DNA of 64,000 nt from Pseudovibrio japonicus (GTDB taxonomy: Bacteria > Pseudomonadota > Alphaproteobacteria > Rhizobiales > Stappiaceae). A program made the translations under genes and the position numbers. Positions 37,292-46,568 of the stretch are shown in pieces (the stretch's first letter is position 1; each line of letters starts with the position of its first letter). The stretch covers positions 186,001-250,000 of the forward strand of contig NZ_BMXE01000001.1 in NCBI RefSeq assembly GCF_014651595.1. The letters are read 5' to 3'. The notes under the pieces were generated by a model that was given only the letters and a program-made list of their open reading frames with translations, ran no database searches and was not told the DNA's origin.

Positions 37292-38233
37292 ATGAAACTT
37301 ACTCGCTTCTGTGCTTCGCTTGTTGTTGCCGCCAGCATGTTCGCACCAATTGGCCCAATGCTTACGACTGCAACTGCAGCAAGTAAGATTGTTGCTGTGG
37401 TCAATGGTCGGCCAATTACCAGTTACGAACTTGAGCAGCGCTCAAAGCTTATCACACTCACCACACGAGCTTCTTCCAGTATTGCCAAGAGAAAGGCCAG
37501 AGAAGAGCTGATTGATGAGGCGCTGAAGCTTGGAGAAGCGAAGCGTGTTGGCATCTCTGTACCTGACAGCGAAGTAGACAACGCTTTTTCAACGATTGCA
37601 AAGCGCGTTAATCTGTCGCCTACCCAGTTCAACGAGGCTCTTTCCCAAAGCGGTGTAAATCCACGCACGTTGAAAAATCGCCTGCGCGCCGAGATCACGT
37701 GGTCTGAGGTGGTGATGCAGCGTTTCCGTGCGACTGTTCGGATCAATGAATCTGATGTGATTGCTGCTCTGCAGAGCAAAGAGGACAAAGATTCCATTGG
37801 GACAACCAGTGTTGAATATGACCTGCAACGCATCATTTTTGTGGTTCCGGAAAAAGCCAGCAAGTCGTTCAGGAACAAACGCATGGACGAGATGAAGAAG
37901 CTCCGTGCCCGCTTTACCTCATGCGAGCAAGGCATCCGCATCGCCTCCGGTTTGAATGAAGTGATCGTTCGCCCGATCGGCAAGCGTATGGAAACTGATT
38001 TGCCGCAAAACTTCGTGAAACAGCTTGATGAGATCTCTGTTGGCCGCGTCACAGCGCCTACCCCTGTAGACTCTGGATTTGAGATGGTTGCTCTTTGTGG
38101 TAAAGAGACAATCAACAGTGATGCGACTGCGCGAAGCACAATCGAGGGCGAGTTGCGGAATAAGCAAGGGCAACAGCTTTCTCGCCGTTACCTTCGTGAC
38201 CTGCGCTCCAATGCTGTGATCGAGCAGCGCTGA
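37292..38233 (+). CDS. surA: SurA-like periplasmic chaperone/peptidyl-prolyl isomerase
   Basis: 313 residues, shorter than the enteric SurA, which has two parvulin domains. A signal peptide (1-29, TATAAS) is followed by the SurA N-terminal domain (KIVAVVNGRPITSYELEQRSKL) and one parvulin-like region containing VEYDLQRIIFVVP and GRVTAPTPVDSGFEMVALCGK. It escorts outer-membrane proteins such as LptD, coded just upstream. A 205-base gap separates it from lptD, so it may have its own promoter. Confidence 0.9.
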   Translation: MKLTRFCASLVVAASMFAPIGPMLTTATAASKIVAVVNGRPITSYELEQRSKLITLTTRASSSIAKRKAREELIDEALKLGEAKRVGISVPDSEVDNAFSTIAKRVNLSPTQFNEALSQSGVNPRTLKNRLRAEITWSEVVMQRFRATVRINESDVIAALQSKEDKDSIGTTSVEYDLQRIIFVVPEKASKSFRNKRMDEMKKLRARFTSCEQGIRIASGLNEVIVRPIGKRMETDLPQNFVKQLDEISVGRVTAPTPVDSGFEMVALCGKETINSDATARSTIEGELRNKQGQQLSRRYLRDLRSNAVIEQR

Positions 38234-38267
38234 TCGCCTGATCAGCAGCAGGAGACATTTTTTAGTC

Positions 38268-39284
38268 ATGCGCAGAGTGAAATTGGCGCTCGCCCTTACA
38301 ATGGGCGAGCCTGCAGGCATTGGGCCTGACATTACGCTAAAAACCTGGAAAATGCGCTTTGAACGGGACGTTCAGCCATTTTACGTTTTATGCGATCCAG
38401 AACTCCTTAAAGCCCGCGCCAAACATCTCGGATTAAAAATTCCAATCAAAGTGATAGAGCCTGAAGCCGCCTGCGAGTGCTTTGATGAAGCGCTTCCGGT
38501 GGTGCCTCTTTCGGGGCCTGTGCAGGTCACGCCGGGCGCACCTTCGGGCACCAACGCGGCACTTGTGATCGAATCGATTGAGACTGCGGTTCGGCATGTC
38601 AAACAGGGTCGGGCCTCCGCAGTTGTGACAAACCCCATATCCAAGCGGATTCTTTATGACGCCGGGTTCCATCATCCAGGTCATACGGAGTTTCTCGGTG
38701 ATCTGGCGAAGACCTACTGGGACAAGGATGTTGAGCCGATCATGCTACTGGCGGGGCCTGAGCTGATGGCTGTACCGCTGACAATTCATGTTCCTTTTGT
38801 TGATGTGCCCAAGCTGGTGACAAAGGACCTGATTGTCGAGCGCTGCCGGGCCATCAACAAAGATATGATCGAACGGTTCGGCATCACAGCTCCGCGTATT
38901 GCCATTGCTGGCCTGAACCCGCATGCAGGTGAAGGTGGTTCCATGGGCATGGAGGAGATTGAAACGATCTCTCCTGCAATTGCCCAGCTGCGCAGTGAAG
39001 GCATTGACGCGCGAGGTCCTTTGCCTGCGGACACCATGTTCCACAGTGAAGCGCTGGATACCTATGATGTGGCAGTGGCCATGTATCATGACCAGGCGCT
39101 TATTCCTGTTAAAACTCTTGCCTTTGATGAAGCTGTGAACGTGACACTTGGCCTCCCCTATGTGCGCACCTCACCTGATCACGGGACCGCATTTTCGATT
39201 GCGGGAACCAACAAGGCCTCTCCAAACAGTTTGATGGCTTCCTTGCGTCTTGCAGCAGCCCTCGCCCAACCTGAGCTCGTTTAA
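38268..39284 (+). CDS. pdxA: 4-hydroxythreonine-4-phosphate dehydrogenase
   Basis: 338 residues; an NAD-dependent step of pyridoxal phosphate synthesis. It shows [50 protein letters not shown] (active-site His), [19 protein letters not shown] and [38 protein letters not shown]. These are strong matches. The stop TAA shares one base with the rsmA ATG, the usual surA-pdxA-rsmA arrangement. Confidence 0.98.
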   Translation: MRRVKLALALTMGEPAGIGPDITLKTWKMRFERDVQPFYVLCDPELLKARAKHLGLKIPIKVIEPEAACECFDEALPVVPLSGPVQVTPGAPSGTNAALVIESIETAVRHVKQGRASAVVTNPISKRILYDAGFHHPGHTEFLGDLAKTYWDKDVEPIMLLAGPELMAVPLTIHVPFVDVPKLVTKDLIVERCRAINKDMIERFGITAPRIAIAGLNPHAGEGGSMGMEEIETISPAIAQLRSEGIDARGPLPADTMFHSEALDTYDVAVAMYHDQALIPVKTLAFDEAVNVTLGLPYVRTSPDHGTAFSIAGTNKASPNSLMASLRLAAALAQPELV

Positions 39285-40123
39285 TGTCACAAATTGATGA
39301 TCTGCCACCTCTGCGTGAGGTGATTGCAGAGCATGGGCTTGATGCCCGAAAATCCCTTGGTCAGAACTTTCTTCTCGACCTCAACCTAACCTCACGCATT
39401 GCCCGCAGTTCCGGTGATCTGAGTAACTGCACTGTTGTTGAAGTGGGCCCCGGCCCCGGCGGACTGACGCGTGCGTTGTTAGCGGCTGGCGCCAAGAAGG
39501 TTATTGCCATTGAGAAGGACACGCGCTGCCTGCCTGCGCTTTCTCAGATTTCAGAGCACTATAACGGCAAGTTGGAAGTGATTGAGGGCGATGCTCTGAA
39601 GTACAATCCTGCTGACCTTGCTGAGGGCCCGATCAAGATCATTGCAAACCTGCCGTACAATGTGGGCACCCAGCTTCTTCTGGGGTGGCTGACAACGGAC
39701 GAATGGCCTCCATTTTGGGAGTCGTTGACCCTGATGTTCCAAAAGGAAGTGGGGCAGCGCATTGTGGCTGATACGGGCAGCAAGGCTTACGGCCGGCTTG
39801 GCGTGCTGGCAAACTGGCGGTGTCATACAGACATTTTGTTTGATCTCAATCCAAAGGCATTCACACCTCCCCCAAAGGTGACCTCAGCGGTTGTACAGCT
39901 GCACCCGCGTAAAGAACCTCTGGCTTGCCCCCTAAAGGCATTGGAGCGCGTGACCGCGCATGCCTTTGGTCAACGGCGGAAAATGCTCCGGGCCAGTTTA
40001 AAAGGCCTCAAACCAGACGCGGAATCCCGTATTGAAGCGGCTGGCATTAAGCCAACGGCCCGTGCAGAAGAAATTGATGTTGCCGGTTTTGTTGCACTGG
40101 CACATGCGTTTGACAGGGATTAG
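39284..40123 (+). CDS. rsmA: 16S rRNA adenine dimethyltransferase (KsgA)
   Basis: 279 residues. It dimethylates two adjacent adenines near the 3' end of 16S r[20 protein letters not shown], the SAM loop [34 protein letters not shown] (the NLPY catalytic motif) and [17 protein letters not shown] are visible. ATG 39284 is coupled to pdxA by a one-base overlap. It is probably the last gene of the lptF series. Confidence 0.98.
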   Translation: MSQIDDLPPLREVIAEHGLDARKSLGQNFLLDLNLTSRIARSSGDLSNCTVVEVGPGPGGLTRALLAAGAKKVIAIEKDTRCLPALSQISEHYNGKLEVIEGDALKYNPADLAEGPIKIIANLPYNVGTQLLLGWLTTDEWPPFWESLTLMFQKEVGQRIVADTGSKAYGRLGVLANWRCHTDILFDLNPKAFTPPPKVTSAVVQLHPRKEPLACPLKALERVTAHAFGQRRKMLRASLKGLKPDAESRIEAAGIKPTARAEEIDVAGFVALAHAFDRD

Positions 40124-40158
40124 TGCAGCCAATCTAGCGACTTTGACTTAGCGACAAT

Positions 40159-40190
40159 GGCAAGCACGGCACAACCGGCTTGCCTGTTTC
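40159..40190 (+). terminator. Possible terminator after rsmA
   Basis: GGCAAGC and GCTTGCC (40159-40165 with 40178-40184) form a seven-base stem followed by TGTTTCTC, a poor T-run. Its use is uncertain. Confidence 0.4.
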
Positions 40191-40418
40191 TCGACCATTT
40201 CACCACGTGGCCGGGAGACGATGACTTAATACGAGTCTACTAAATCCCCTCAATCTACCCATCCTTAAATATTCTTCATCACTTCAGTCCCGCACATAGC
40301 TCGAGGCAGTACGAGACCACAGGCTACTAGGTGCAAATCCCTCGCGAAAATCGGCGCAAATGAACGCATGCGGTCCATCTTTGTGCATAAGATAAGGCCA
40401 TTCCCTCGCAGAGATTGC

Positions 40419-40448
40419 CAATCTAAAATAATCGATTATTTTAGATTG
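40419..40448. promoter_or_regulatory. Perfect 30-base palindrome before the S8 protease
   Basis: Half-site AATCTAAAATAAT around a central CG, with C/G added at the ends, gives 15 complementary bases per arm and no spacer. It ends 30 bases before the chosen GTG start. Its symmetry fits a dimeric regulator site or a stable hairpin. Confidence 0.6.
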
Positions 40449-40464
40449 ATTAATAATATTAATC
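40448..40464. promoter_or_regulatory. Second perfect palindrome (17 bases) abutting the first
   Basis: GATTAATA-A-TATTAATC is perfectly symmetric around one A. It begins on the last base of the 30-base palindrome and ends 14 bases before GTG 40479. A+T-rich sequence of this kind could also include a -10 element. Confidence 0.55.
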
Positions 40465-40478
40465 TTTATGGCAAAAGT

Positions 40479-42923
40479 GTGAATATCGGTAGGTTTGTTA
40501 AGAGAACTACTCTGGGGGCGGGGTTGGCTATAACAGCTCTCGGTTTAGCGGGGTGCGGCGGCGGTGGTGGATCCGGTGGAGGCTCGACCGCCAGTCACAA
40601 GCCGATACCAGAAACTCGCGTGCAGCCCTGCGATAGTTCTGACCGTTGGCCCGGTGAGTTTTCTACCTGCATCACCTCATTTGATTGGGAAATTGCAAAG
40701 CAATTTTTGCAGGTCGGTGAGTTTATTGCGCAAACTGTTACGGTCGGGCCTCTTACGAGCGGCGCACGCCACGCTATTACCAGCAACGCATATTCGGACA
40801 TTAACCTGCATTACGCCCGCGCAGCGGGACTAACTGGCGCTGGAAAGACCATTGCTATTATCGACGATGGCTTCTCGCTCTCCCACAATGATCTGAGCAA
40901 AAAGAAAGTAACTGTCTTCGGCGGGAACACAGCTGAAGACCATGGAACGTTTGTTGCGACCATTGCGGCGGGTAATCAAGATGGTAACGGAGTAATGGGC
41001 GTCGCCTCGGGCGCGGACCTTCATCTAACGTCTTGGGGGGATGGCGATGCTACAAAGTCAAATACCGCACATCTTGCAGCCGCAACGTCGGATGCTTCAA
41101 GAAAAGGGGCAATTGTCCAGAACAACTCATGGGGCTACTTCTCTGAGATAAGCGGAGCAAGCATCACGCTTGCAGACTACAACACTTTGGTCAGCGATCT
41201 CGTCAACTCACCATCCGAAGACAACACGTTCACTAACGACACACCTGCCGAAGCCTTTCTTGCACGCTACTTCGACGAGAGCGCTGAGGTTTGGACAGAT
41301 TACGTTAGCAAGCTCGACGAGTTTACAAAACAGGGCGTAGTGGTGTTCGCACAGTCCAATTTTGAGGATGACCTCAGTTCCTCCCTCATCGCTGCCTTGC
41401 CGGAAATCTTCCCCGAACTGAAACGCTCCTGGGTGGTCGCTGTCAACGGGCTGCCGGAATACGATGCAGCAGGTAACATCTCTGAAATGCATCGACTGTC
41501 TGCCCGCTGCCTTGAGACGGCGCAGTATTGTTTAACGGCAAATGGTAGTGTTCGTGGCGGAACTACCTCGTCAGATAGCGCCTACAAACTTGACACCGGC
41601 ACCTCTTTTGTCGCACCGCAGATCTCTGGTTCGATCGCCCTCTTGGCTGAAGCGTTTCCGGCTTTGCCAGCTGCTGATTTGCTTAAGAGGTTGTTTGCAT
41701 CAGCCAACAACAGTTTCCTGACTGCGAGCGGAACTGTTGATTTTGGAAACGGTGTGACACATGGCTATAACGAAGAATTCGGACATGGCTTTCTGGATTT
41801 GAAGGCGGCGCTGCTGCCGATTGGGAATGTGGGGGTTCCGGATACCAACAATGCTTATGGTGGCGTTGCACCCCTATCGGAAGTCAGCGTTGCAGCTGGT
41901 ACGGCTCATGGTGATGCCATCAGGAATGGGCTTCGCGGGGTCGCTATGGCAATCTACGATTCCCTTGGCGCTAACTTCACCATTGATGCACGTGCGCTTG
42001 TTGAAGAGCAGTCGCAGGACTTCGGTGCGCGTCTTGCTAATTTCCAGTCCGACACCACAGTTAAAACCTCCACAGCGGCCTCTTACTCCTTCATGGGTAA
42101 TGAGCTATCTCAGGATACCGGCGGATTTCAGTTTGTTTCGGGTGCGTTCTCAGAGGTTGGCGAGGATCTGGGCTTCATGAGATCTGGTGGTGGTCTGTTT
42201 TCCGGCGACTCCTCTATCGTTTCTGATGGCCCCGGCACTATGGCATTTGCGACGGTGAAAAAGTCCGACAGCCACGGTTTTGGCGCGCTGGCCTTTGTGG
42301 AGCATACCAGTGATGGGGTTGCCTCTGCTGGTTTTGGTTTTTCTGCTGCAAGAACAATAGCGCCTGATCTGACAAGTGTGTTTGGCTTCAGTGTTAATGG
42401 AGAGGCAGGCACTGCGCTTGGCCTTTCTGCTGAAAGTTTGGATGATGAGAGTCTGTCTGCTGCCAGTTCTGCCTTCTCCTTCGCCGGTGAGTGGACCTAC
42501 CAGCAAGGCCTGTCGTTCTTTGCCAACGCGGAGCTTGGGATGACCGTTTCCAGTGGAGCAGGATACATCACGTCTCTTGATCCGGCTCTTCATAGTGCCT
42601 TTAGCGCTGGCATGAAGGTTGGAGGAGTGTTTGCGAAGAGCGACGCAGTCACGTTCTCACTTCGGCAGCCTTTACGGGTTGAGCAAGGTAGCGCGACTGT
42701 TCGTTTGCCGACCGGGCGCATGGAGGACGGAACAATTTCCTACGCTGCTCATGAGATTGACCTGACGCCAAGTGCGCGTCAGCTGGATTTCGGGCTCCGC
42801 TATCATATTGATTTTCTGGAGAATACCTCGTTGGGTCTGGGCGCGGCGCTTTCTGTGAATGAAGGACACACCCAAGGAAACCTTGGCGGCTCCGGGATTC
42901 TGGCATTTAGGCATCGTTTCTGA
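40479..42923 (+). CDS. Surface S8 serine protease with autotransporter barrel
   Basis: 814 residues from GTG 40479. The signal segment ends in a lipobox-like LAGC (C26), followed by a Gly/Ser linker (GGGGGSGGGS). The subtilisin domain has D129/D130 (IIDDGFSLSHND), H155 (EDHGTFVATIAAG), NNSWG and S376 (GTSFVAPQISGS). After a passenger helix (from about 470) a C-terminal beta-barrel domain ends in FRHRF with a terminal Phe. A start at 40368 would add 37 residues and put both palindromes inside the gene, which I think unlikely. No strong ribosome-binding site is seen. It may be either a lipoprotein or a classic autotransporter; see findings. Confidence 0.88.
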   Translation: MNIGRFVKRTTLGAGLAITALGLAGCGGGGGSGGGSTASHKPIPETRVQPCDSSDRWPGEFSTCITSFDWEIAKQFLQVGEFIAQTVTVGPLTSGARHAITSNAYSDINLHYARAAGLTGAGKTIAIIDDGFSLSHNDLSKKKVTVFGGNTAEDHGTFVATIAAGNQDGNGVMGVASGADLHLTSWGDGDATKSNTAHLAAATSDASRKGAIVQNNSWGYFSEISGASITLADYNTLVSDLVNSPSEDNTFTNDTPAEAFLARYFDESAEVWTDYVSKLDEFTKQGVVVFAQSNFEDDLSSSLIAALPEIFPELKRSWVVAVNGLPEYDAAGNISEMHRLSARCLETAQYCLTANGSVRGGTTSSDSAYKLDTGTSFVAPQISGSIALLAEAFPALPAADLLKRLFASANNSFLTASGTVDFGNGVTHGYNEEFGHGFLDLKAALLPIGNVGVPDTNNAYGGVAPLSEVSVAAGTAHGDAIRNGLRGVAMAIYDSLGANFTIDARALVEEQSQDFGARLANFQSDTTVKTSTAASYSFMGNELSQDTGGFQFVSGAFSEVGEDLGFMRSGGGLFSGDSSIVSDGPGTMAFATVKKSDSHGFGALAFVEHTSDGVASAGFGFSAARTIAPDLTSVFGFSVNGEAGTALGLSAESLDDESLSAASSAFSFAGEWTYQQGLSFFANAELGMTVSSGAGYITSLDPALHSAFSAGMKVGGVFAKSDAVTFSLRQPLRVEQGSATVRLPTGRMEDGTISYAAHEIDLTPSARQLDFGLRYHIDFLENTSLGLGAALSVNEGHTQGNLGGSGILAFRHRF

Positions 42924-42971
42924 CGTTAAGCCTGAGCAGGGCGCCCGATCTGACCCCTCCTCAAAAGATGA

Positions 42972-43012
42972 GCAAAAAGCCCTGAGACTGTGATGGCCTC
43001 AGGGCTTTTTGC
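42972..43012. terminator. Bidirectional terminator
   Basis: A 15-base perfect stem GCAAAAAGCCCTGAG/CTCAGGGCTTTTTGC (42972-42986 with 42998-43012) gives T-runs in both directions. It lies between the converging protease and multicopper oxidase genes. Confidence 0.93.
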
Positions 43013-43031
43013 TTGTTGCAGTCATGCGGGC

Positions 43032-44411
43032 TTATTCGACCCGCAGAAAGGCGGTCATGCCGCTTTCCTGGTGTTCGATGATGTGGCAGTGCATGAGCCA
43101 GTCGCCCTCATAATCCGGGCGCACGGCGACCTGTACACGTTCATCAGGCAGCACAAGTGCAGTGTCCGTCCACCACGGTGGGAGTTGGCGCTTGTTGCTC
43201 TTCAGGAGCTGGAACGTCATGCCATGGATATGGATCGGGTGGGTGCGCGGTGTCCGGTTGATGAACTCAAACACATACGACTTGTCACGCTTCAAAACTT
43301 CTACCGGATCCAGCGGGCCACGCTCTGCTCCGTGCCATGCCTTTTTGTTCACGGCCCAGAATGAAAATCCGAGACTGCCACAAATTGGGTTTGCAGGGCG
43401 CTTCTCGGCGGTGGCAGAAAATTCCAGTGGGATGTATTGCGCGTTTTTCAGGTCCGGCTGCGGAATCGGGTTAGCTGGCAGCGGCTTGATTTCGCGCAGG
43501 TCTCGGTTCTGAGATTGACCAATGGCCCGCAGGGACAGAACCGTCCATGGAGAGGACGAGGAGTAGTTCGTTAGCTCGATTTGCTCGCCCTCTGCGTCTG
43601 GAATACGCATTGCGATATCTGCGCGTTGACCCGGTCCCAGCGCAAGCTTGTTCACCGCAAAGGCTTCCACCGGATTGCCGTCGATAGCGATGACATTCGC
43701 ATCGGTTCCATGTGGCAAAGACAGTTTGTAAATGCGTGTCACATCGGTAACGCATAAACGCAGACGCACAAGGGAACCAGCTTTAACATCCATCACAGGC
43801 GCAGGCTGCCAATTGGAGGTGCGGTAGGTTCCAAAGGTCCCTGCCCGCGCTGACGAACGTGCCTGGTAGAGCTTGGTGAACTGGCCGTCACTGCCAAGGC
43901 GGAAGTCGCGCAGGTTGACCGGAATGTCGTGATCAAAGCCGGGGTCTTCGTCTTCCTCGACGACCATCAGGCCGGTCATGCCGTAGGACAGCTGCTCCAG
44001 CGAGTTGCAGTGAGGGTGATACCAGAAAGTACCTGCATCATGGGGCGTGAAGCGATAGTCGAAATGATCGTCGGTGTACACGTAATGCTGGGTTAGGAAG
44101 GCAACGCCGTCCATGTCATTGGGCAGGCGCATGCCGTGCCAGTGAATGGTGGTTGGCTCTTCCAGCTTGTTGATGAGGCGACCGTGGAATGGTTGGCCCT
44201 GCTTCAAGCGCAAGGTCGGCGGCATGGCGTCGCCAAAGGTGAACATGTTCTTGGTCGCAGGTGCACCATCCATCAGCTGGTGATCAATATTGCGCGCAAT
44301 CAGGTCATGTCGTTTTGGCAGGGCCCACAGACTGGAGGCACCGGCCAACCCGCCTGCAACAGCAGCTCCGCCAAACAGGGCGCCTTTCAGCGCCTGACGT
44401 CGTGTGATCAT
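43032..44411 (-). CDS. Multicopper oxidase, probably Tat-exported
   Basis: 459 residues. The start MITRRQALKG followed by a hydrophobic Ala/Gly stretch (11-29) fits a Tat signal. Copper motifs are HWHG (90-93), WYHPHC (130-135), HPIHIHG (about 400) and HCHIIEHQESGM (441-452; Cys of the T1 site and the Met axial ligand). Related CueO-type enzymes oxidise Cu(I) and other substrates in the periplasm. Methionine-rich insertions typical of CueO are not obvious. No copper efflux genes are nearby. Confidence 0.93.
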   Translation of the reverse strand: MITRRQALKGALFGGAAVAGGLAGASSLWALPKRHDLIARNIDHQLMDGAPATKNMFTFGDAMPPTLRLKQGQPFHGRLINKLEEPTTIHWHGMRLPNDMDGVAFLTQHYVYTDDHFDYRFTPHDAGTFWYHPHCNSLEQLSYGMTGLMVVEEDEDPGFDHDIPVNLRDFRLGSDGQFTKLYQARSSARAGTFGTYRTSNWQPAPVMDVKAGSLVRLRLCVTDVTRIYKLSLPHGTDANVIAIDGNPVEAFAVNKLALGPGQRADIAMRIPDAEGEQIELTNYSSSSPWTVLSLRAIGQSQNRDLREIKPLPANPIPQPDLKNAQYIPLEFSATAEKRPANPICGSLGFSFWAVNKKAWHGAERGPLDPVEVLKRDKSYVFEFINRTPRTHPIHIHGMTFQLLKSNKRQLPPWWTDTALVLPDERVQVAVRPDYEGDWLMHCHIIEHQESGMTAFLRVE

Positions 44412-44526
44412 CGCTCTTTGTCCTCAAGTTCAGTCCGTCTCTGTACTTGGCTGGTCAATGGCTATTCACTCACGACGGCTGTTATTTACAGAGCATCTGC
44501 TTATGCAAATGATGCCCTGCTCTACT

Positions 44527-44568
44527 CTGGTTCACAATTTGATTCAACTCACTGATAATGTGAATCAG
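44527..44568. promoter_or_regulatory. Inverted repeat in the multicopper-oxidase upstream region
   Basis: CTGGTTCACA (44527-44536) and TGTGAATCAG (44559-44568) are complementary at nine of ten positions with a 22-base gap; a nested TGATTCA/TGAATCA (44540-44546 with 44561-44567) is present. It lies about 115 bases upstream of the oxidase start, between it and the gmk stop. Confidence 0.45.
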
Positions 44569-44620
44569 TAAATCTCGTCAAGATATTGAAACTACAAGAC
44601 TTTGCGTTGTTTGTTCCGCA

Positions 44621-45313
44621 TCAATCCGCGATGGCAGCTTTCAAGTCGGCGATCATGCCATCCATCTTGCCCGCGAGTTTTGGCAGTCTGATCCGCTTCA
44701 GGCGCTCGCTTGCGATGATCGACTGTACGGTTGTTACTGCCTTATCCAGATCATCGTTGACGATGATGTAGTCGAACTCTTGCCAGCCGGAGATTTCATC
44801 AATGGCGGTCTGCATACGGCGTTTGATGGCGGCTTCATCATCATCCCCACGCCCTGTCAGACGGGCCTGCATTTCAGCAATGGACGGTGGCAGTACGAAG
44901 ATTGCGACCACATCCTCACCGGCCTGTTCCTGAAGCTGACGGACGCCAGCGATATCGATATCAAACAGGATGTCCTTGCCCGCATTCAGGCTGGCGTCAA
45001 CCGGTTCGCGCGGCGTTCCGTAGTAGTTGTCGTGGACGGTAGCCCATTCAAGCAGTTCATTTGCGGTGATCTTGCGTTCGAACTCCTGGGTCTCCAGAAA
45101 GAAGTAGTGAACGCCATGTTCTTCCGCAGCACGGCGCTGGCGCGTTGTGGCAGAAACGGAAAGAGCCAGTTTGTCATCTTCAGCTAGCAAACGGTTTGCT
45201 ATTGTGCCCTTGCCAGCCCCGGATGGCGCCGCTAATACCAGCATGAAGCCGCGGCGTACATCTTCAATATCCTGAGCTGATACGGTTGTCCCACCAGAGT
45301 TTTCTGAGTTCAT
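44621..45313 (-). CDS. gmk: Guanylate kinase
   Basis: 230 residues. It phosphorylates GMP to GDP. The P-loop is APSGAGKGT (29-37), and SVSATTRQRRAAEEHGVHYFFL and DILFDIDIAGVRQLQEQ are family blocks. ATG 45313 is chosen because it fits the usual distance to the P-loop, although the frame is open further upstream and the ribosome-binding site is weak. It is the last gene of a leftward run with yicC and mltG. Confidence 0.96.
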   Translation of the reverse strand: MNSENSGGTTVSAQDIEDVRRGFMLVLAAPSGAGKGTIANRLLAEDDKLALSVSATTRQRRAAEEHGVHYFFLETQEFERKITANELLEWATVHDNYYGTPREPVDASLNAGKDILFDIDIAGVRQLQEQAGEDVVAIFVLPPSIAEMQARLTGRGDDDEAAIKRRMQTAIDEISGWQEFDYIIVNDDLDKAVTTVQSIIASERLKRIRLPKLAGKMDGMIADLKAAIAD

Positions 45314-45434
45314 TTTGACTTTGTCTTCTTGTGCGTGTGTGCGTTCAAAGCTGCCTGCCTGAGCGTTTGCTATGGAACAGCTTTGAGCTTGTGTCTTGTT
45401 GCCCGAACAACGTCTACCTTTTAGGTCAAACGCC

Positions 45435-46325
45435 TTATTCGATGTTTTGGGTCTGCTCCCGGAGCTGGTCAATGACTGTTTTCAGCTCCAAGCCAATTGC
45501 GGTCAACTCCACACTGTTGGACTTTGAGCACAACGTATTTGCTTCGCGGTTGAACTCCTGCGCCAGAAAGTCGAGGCGGCGCCCGATAGCTCCGCCCTTT
45601 AGGAGCAGTTCACGAACCGCTTCCACGTGCGCATAGAGGCGATCAAGCTCTTCCCGGATATCTGCCTTAGTGGCGAGAAGCGCTGCTTCCTGATGGAGGC
45701 GCTGTGGGTCGAGCTGGCTGCTTGCCTCAAGGAGCTCCTCTAGCTGCGTCTCAAGGCGTGCGCGGATGGCTTCAGGGCTGCGGGATGGCAGCTCTTCGGC
45801 TTGTTTGGTCAGCGCCTCAATCGTGTTGATCTGACCGGTTAGCAGCGTGGAGATGGCATTGCCTTCGCTGCTGCGCATGGCGACGAGCTCGTTGAGAGCC
45901 TCATCAAAGGTAGAGAGAAGAACCTTGTTCTGAGCGTTCTTTGCCTCTTCGTTCTCTTCGGCCTCTTCAAACTCCAGAACGCCCTTGTAGCCGAGGATAC
46001 CATCAAGTGTCGGTTCCGAGGCGTTGGGCAGGCGGTCTTTAAGGAGAGAGATGGCTTTGAGCACTTGCTCCAGCGCCCCTTCGTTGACCACAAGTTTGGA
46101 ATCTGCCTGAGAGCGCTGCATTTGCAGGCCGATGGAAACGTTACCGCGCTTCAGCTTTGCGGCGAGGCGCTTACGCACTTCTGCCTCGACGCCGTCCAGC
46201 CCTTGTGGCAGGCGCAGGCGGACATCCAGTCCCTTGCCGTTCACCGAGCGAAGCTCCCACACCCAGCGCGCCTCTTCATGGCTGCTTTCCACGCGGGCAA
46301 ATCCGGTCATGCTTGCCAGTGCCAT
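45435..46325 (-). CDS. yicC: YicC family endoribonuclease
   Basis: 296 residues. The N-terminus MTGFARVESSHEE and WELRSVNGKGLDVRLRLP, and the C-terminal HVEAVRELLLKGGAIGRRLDFLAQEFNREANTLCSKS, are the two conserved blocks of the YicC family (YicC_N and DUF1732). E. coli YicC has endoribonuclease activity. In many bacteria yicC lies next to gmk, as here (121 bases). Confidence 0.95.
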   Translation of the reverse strand: MALASMTGFARVESSHEEARWVWELRSVNGKGLDVRLRLPQGLDGVEAEVRKRLAAKLKRGNVSIGLQMQRSQADSKLVVNEGALEQVLKAISLLKDRLPNASEPTLDGILGYKGVLEFEEAEENEEAKNAQNKVLLSTFDEALNELVAMRSSEGNAISTLLTGQINTIEALTKQAEELPSRSPEAIRARLETQLEELLEASSQLDPQRLHQEAALLATKADIREELDRLYAHVEAVRELLLKGGAIGRRLDFLAQEFNREANTLCSKSNSVELTAIGLELKTVIDQLREQTQNIE

Positions 46326-46383
46326 CCCTGAAACTCCTTATGCCACCACCCGTTTTAGTAGTGCGTCAATTCAATCTTTGCTC

Positions 46384-46449
46384 GCCCGGAGCTTACCAGC
46401 GAACACCCACCAATCCCATGGGGTTTGTGTGGGTCTTACCTCTCCGGGC
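46384..46449. repeat. Nested inverted repeat between mltG and yicC
   Basis: Outer arms GCCCGGAG/CTCCGGGC (46384-46391, 46442-46449) enclose a second, imperfect hairpin, ACCCACCAATCCC/GGGTTTGTGTGGGT (46405-46434). It has no T-run. Confidence 0.6.
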
Positions 46450-46505
46450 TCTTATCGTCCCAAAACCTATCTCAGCTTTTACGAAGAGAAACCTTCGCTT
46501 TCAGC

Positions 46506-46540
46506 AAAAAGCCTGCCCGGTGTTTTGTCTGGGCAGGCTT
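46506..46540 (-). terminator. Terminator of mltG
   Basis: AAGCCTGCCC/GGGCAGGCTT (46531-46540 with 46509-46518) forms a 10-base stem, followed on the minus strand by TTTTTGC. It lies just past the mltG stop and would separate it from yicC-gmk. Confidence 0.9.
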
Positions 46541-46568
46541 TCCGATTTCGTCCTGCAAGATCTGCAGG

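Noticed and set aside
40368-40478. N-terminal extension of the S8 protease
   Set aside because: It has no signal-like character, pushes the lipobox inward and includes two perfect palindromes.
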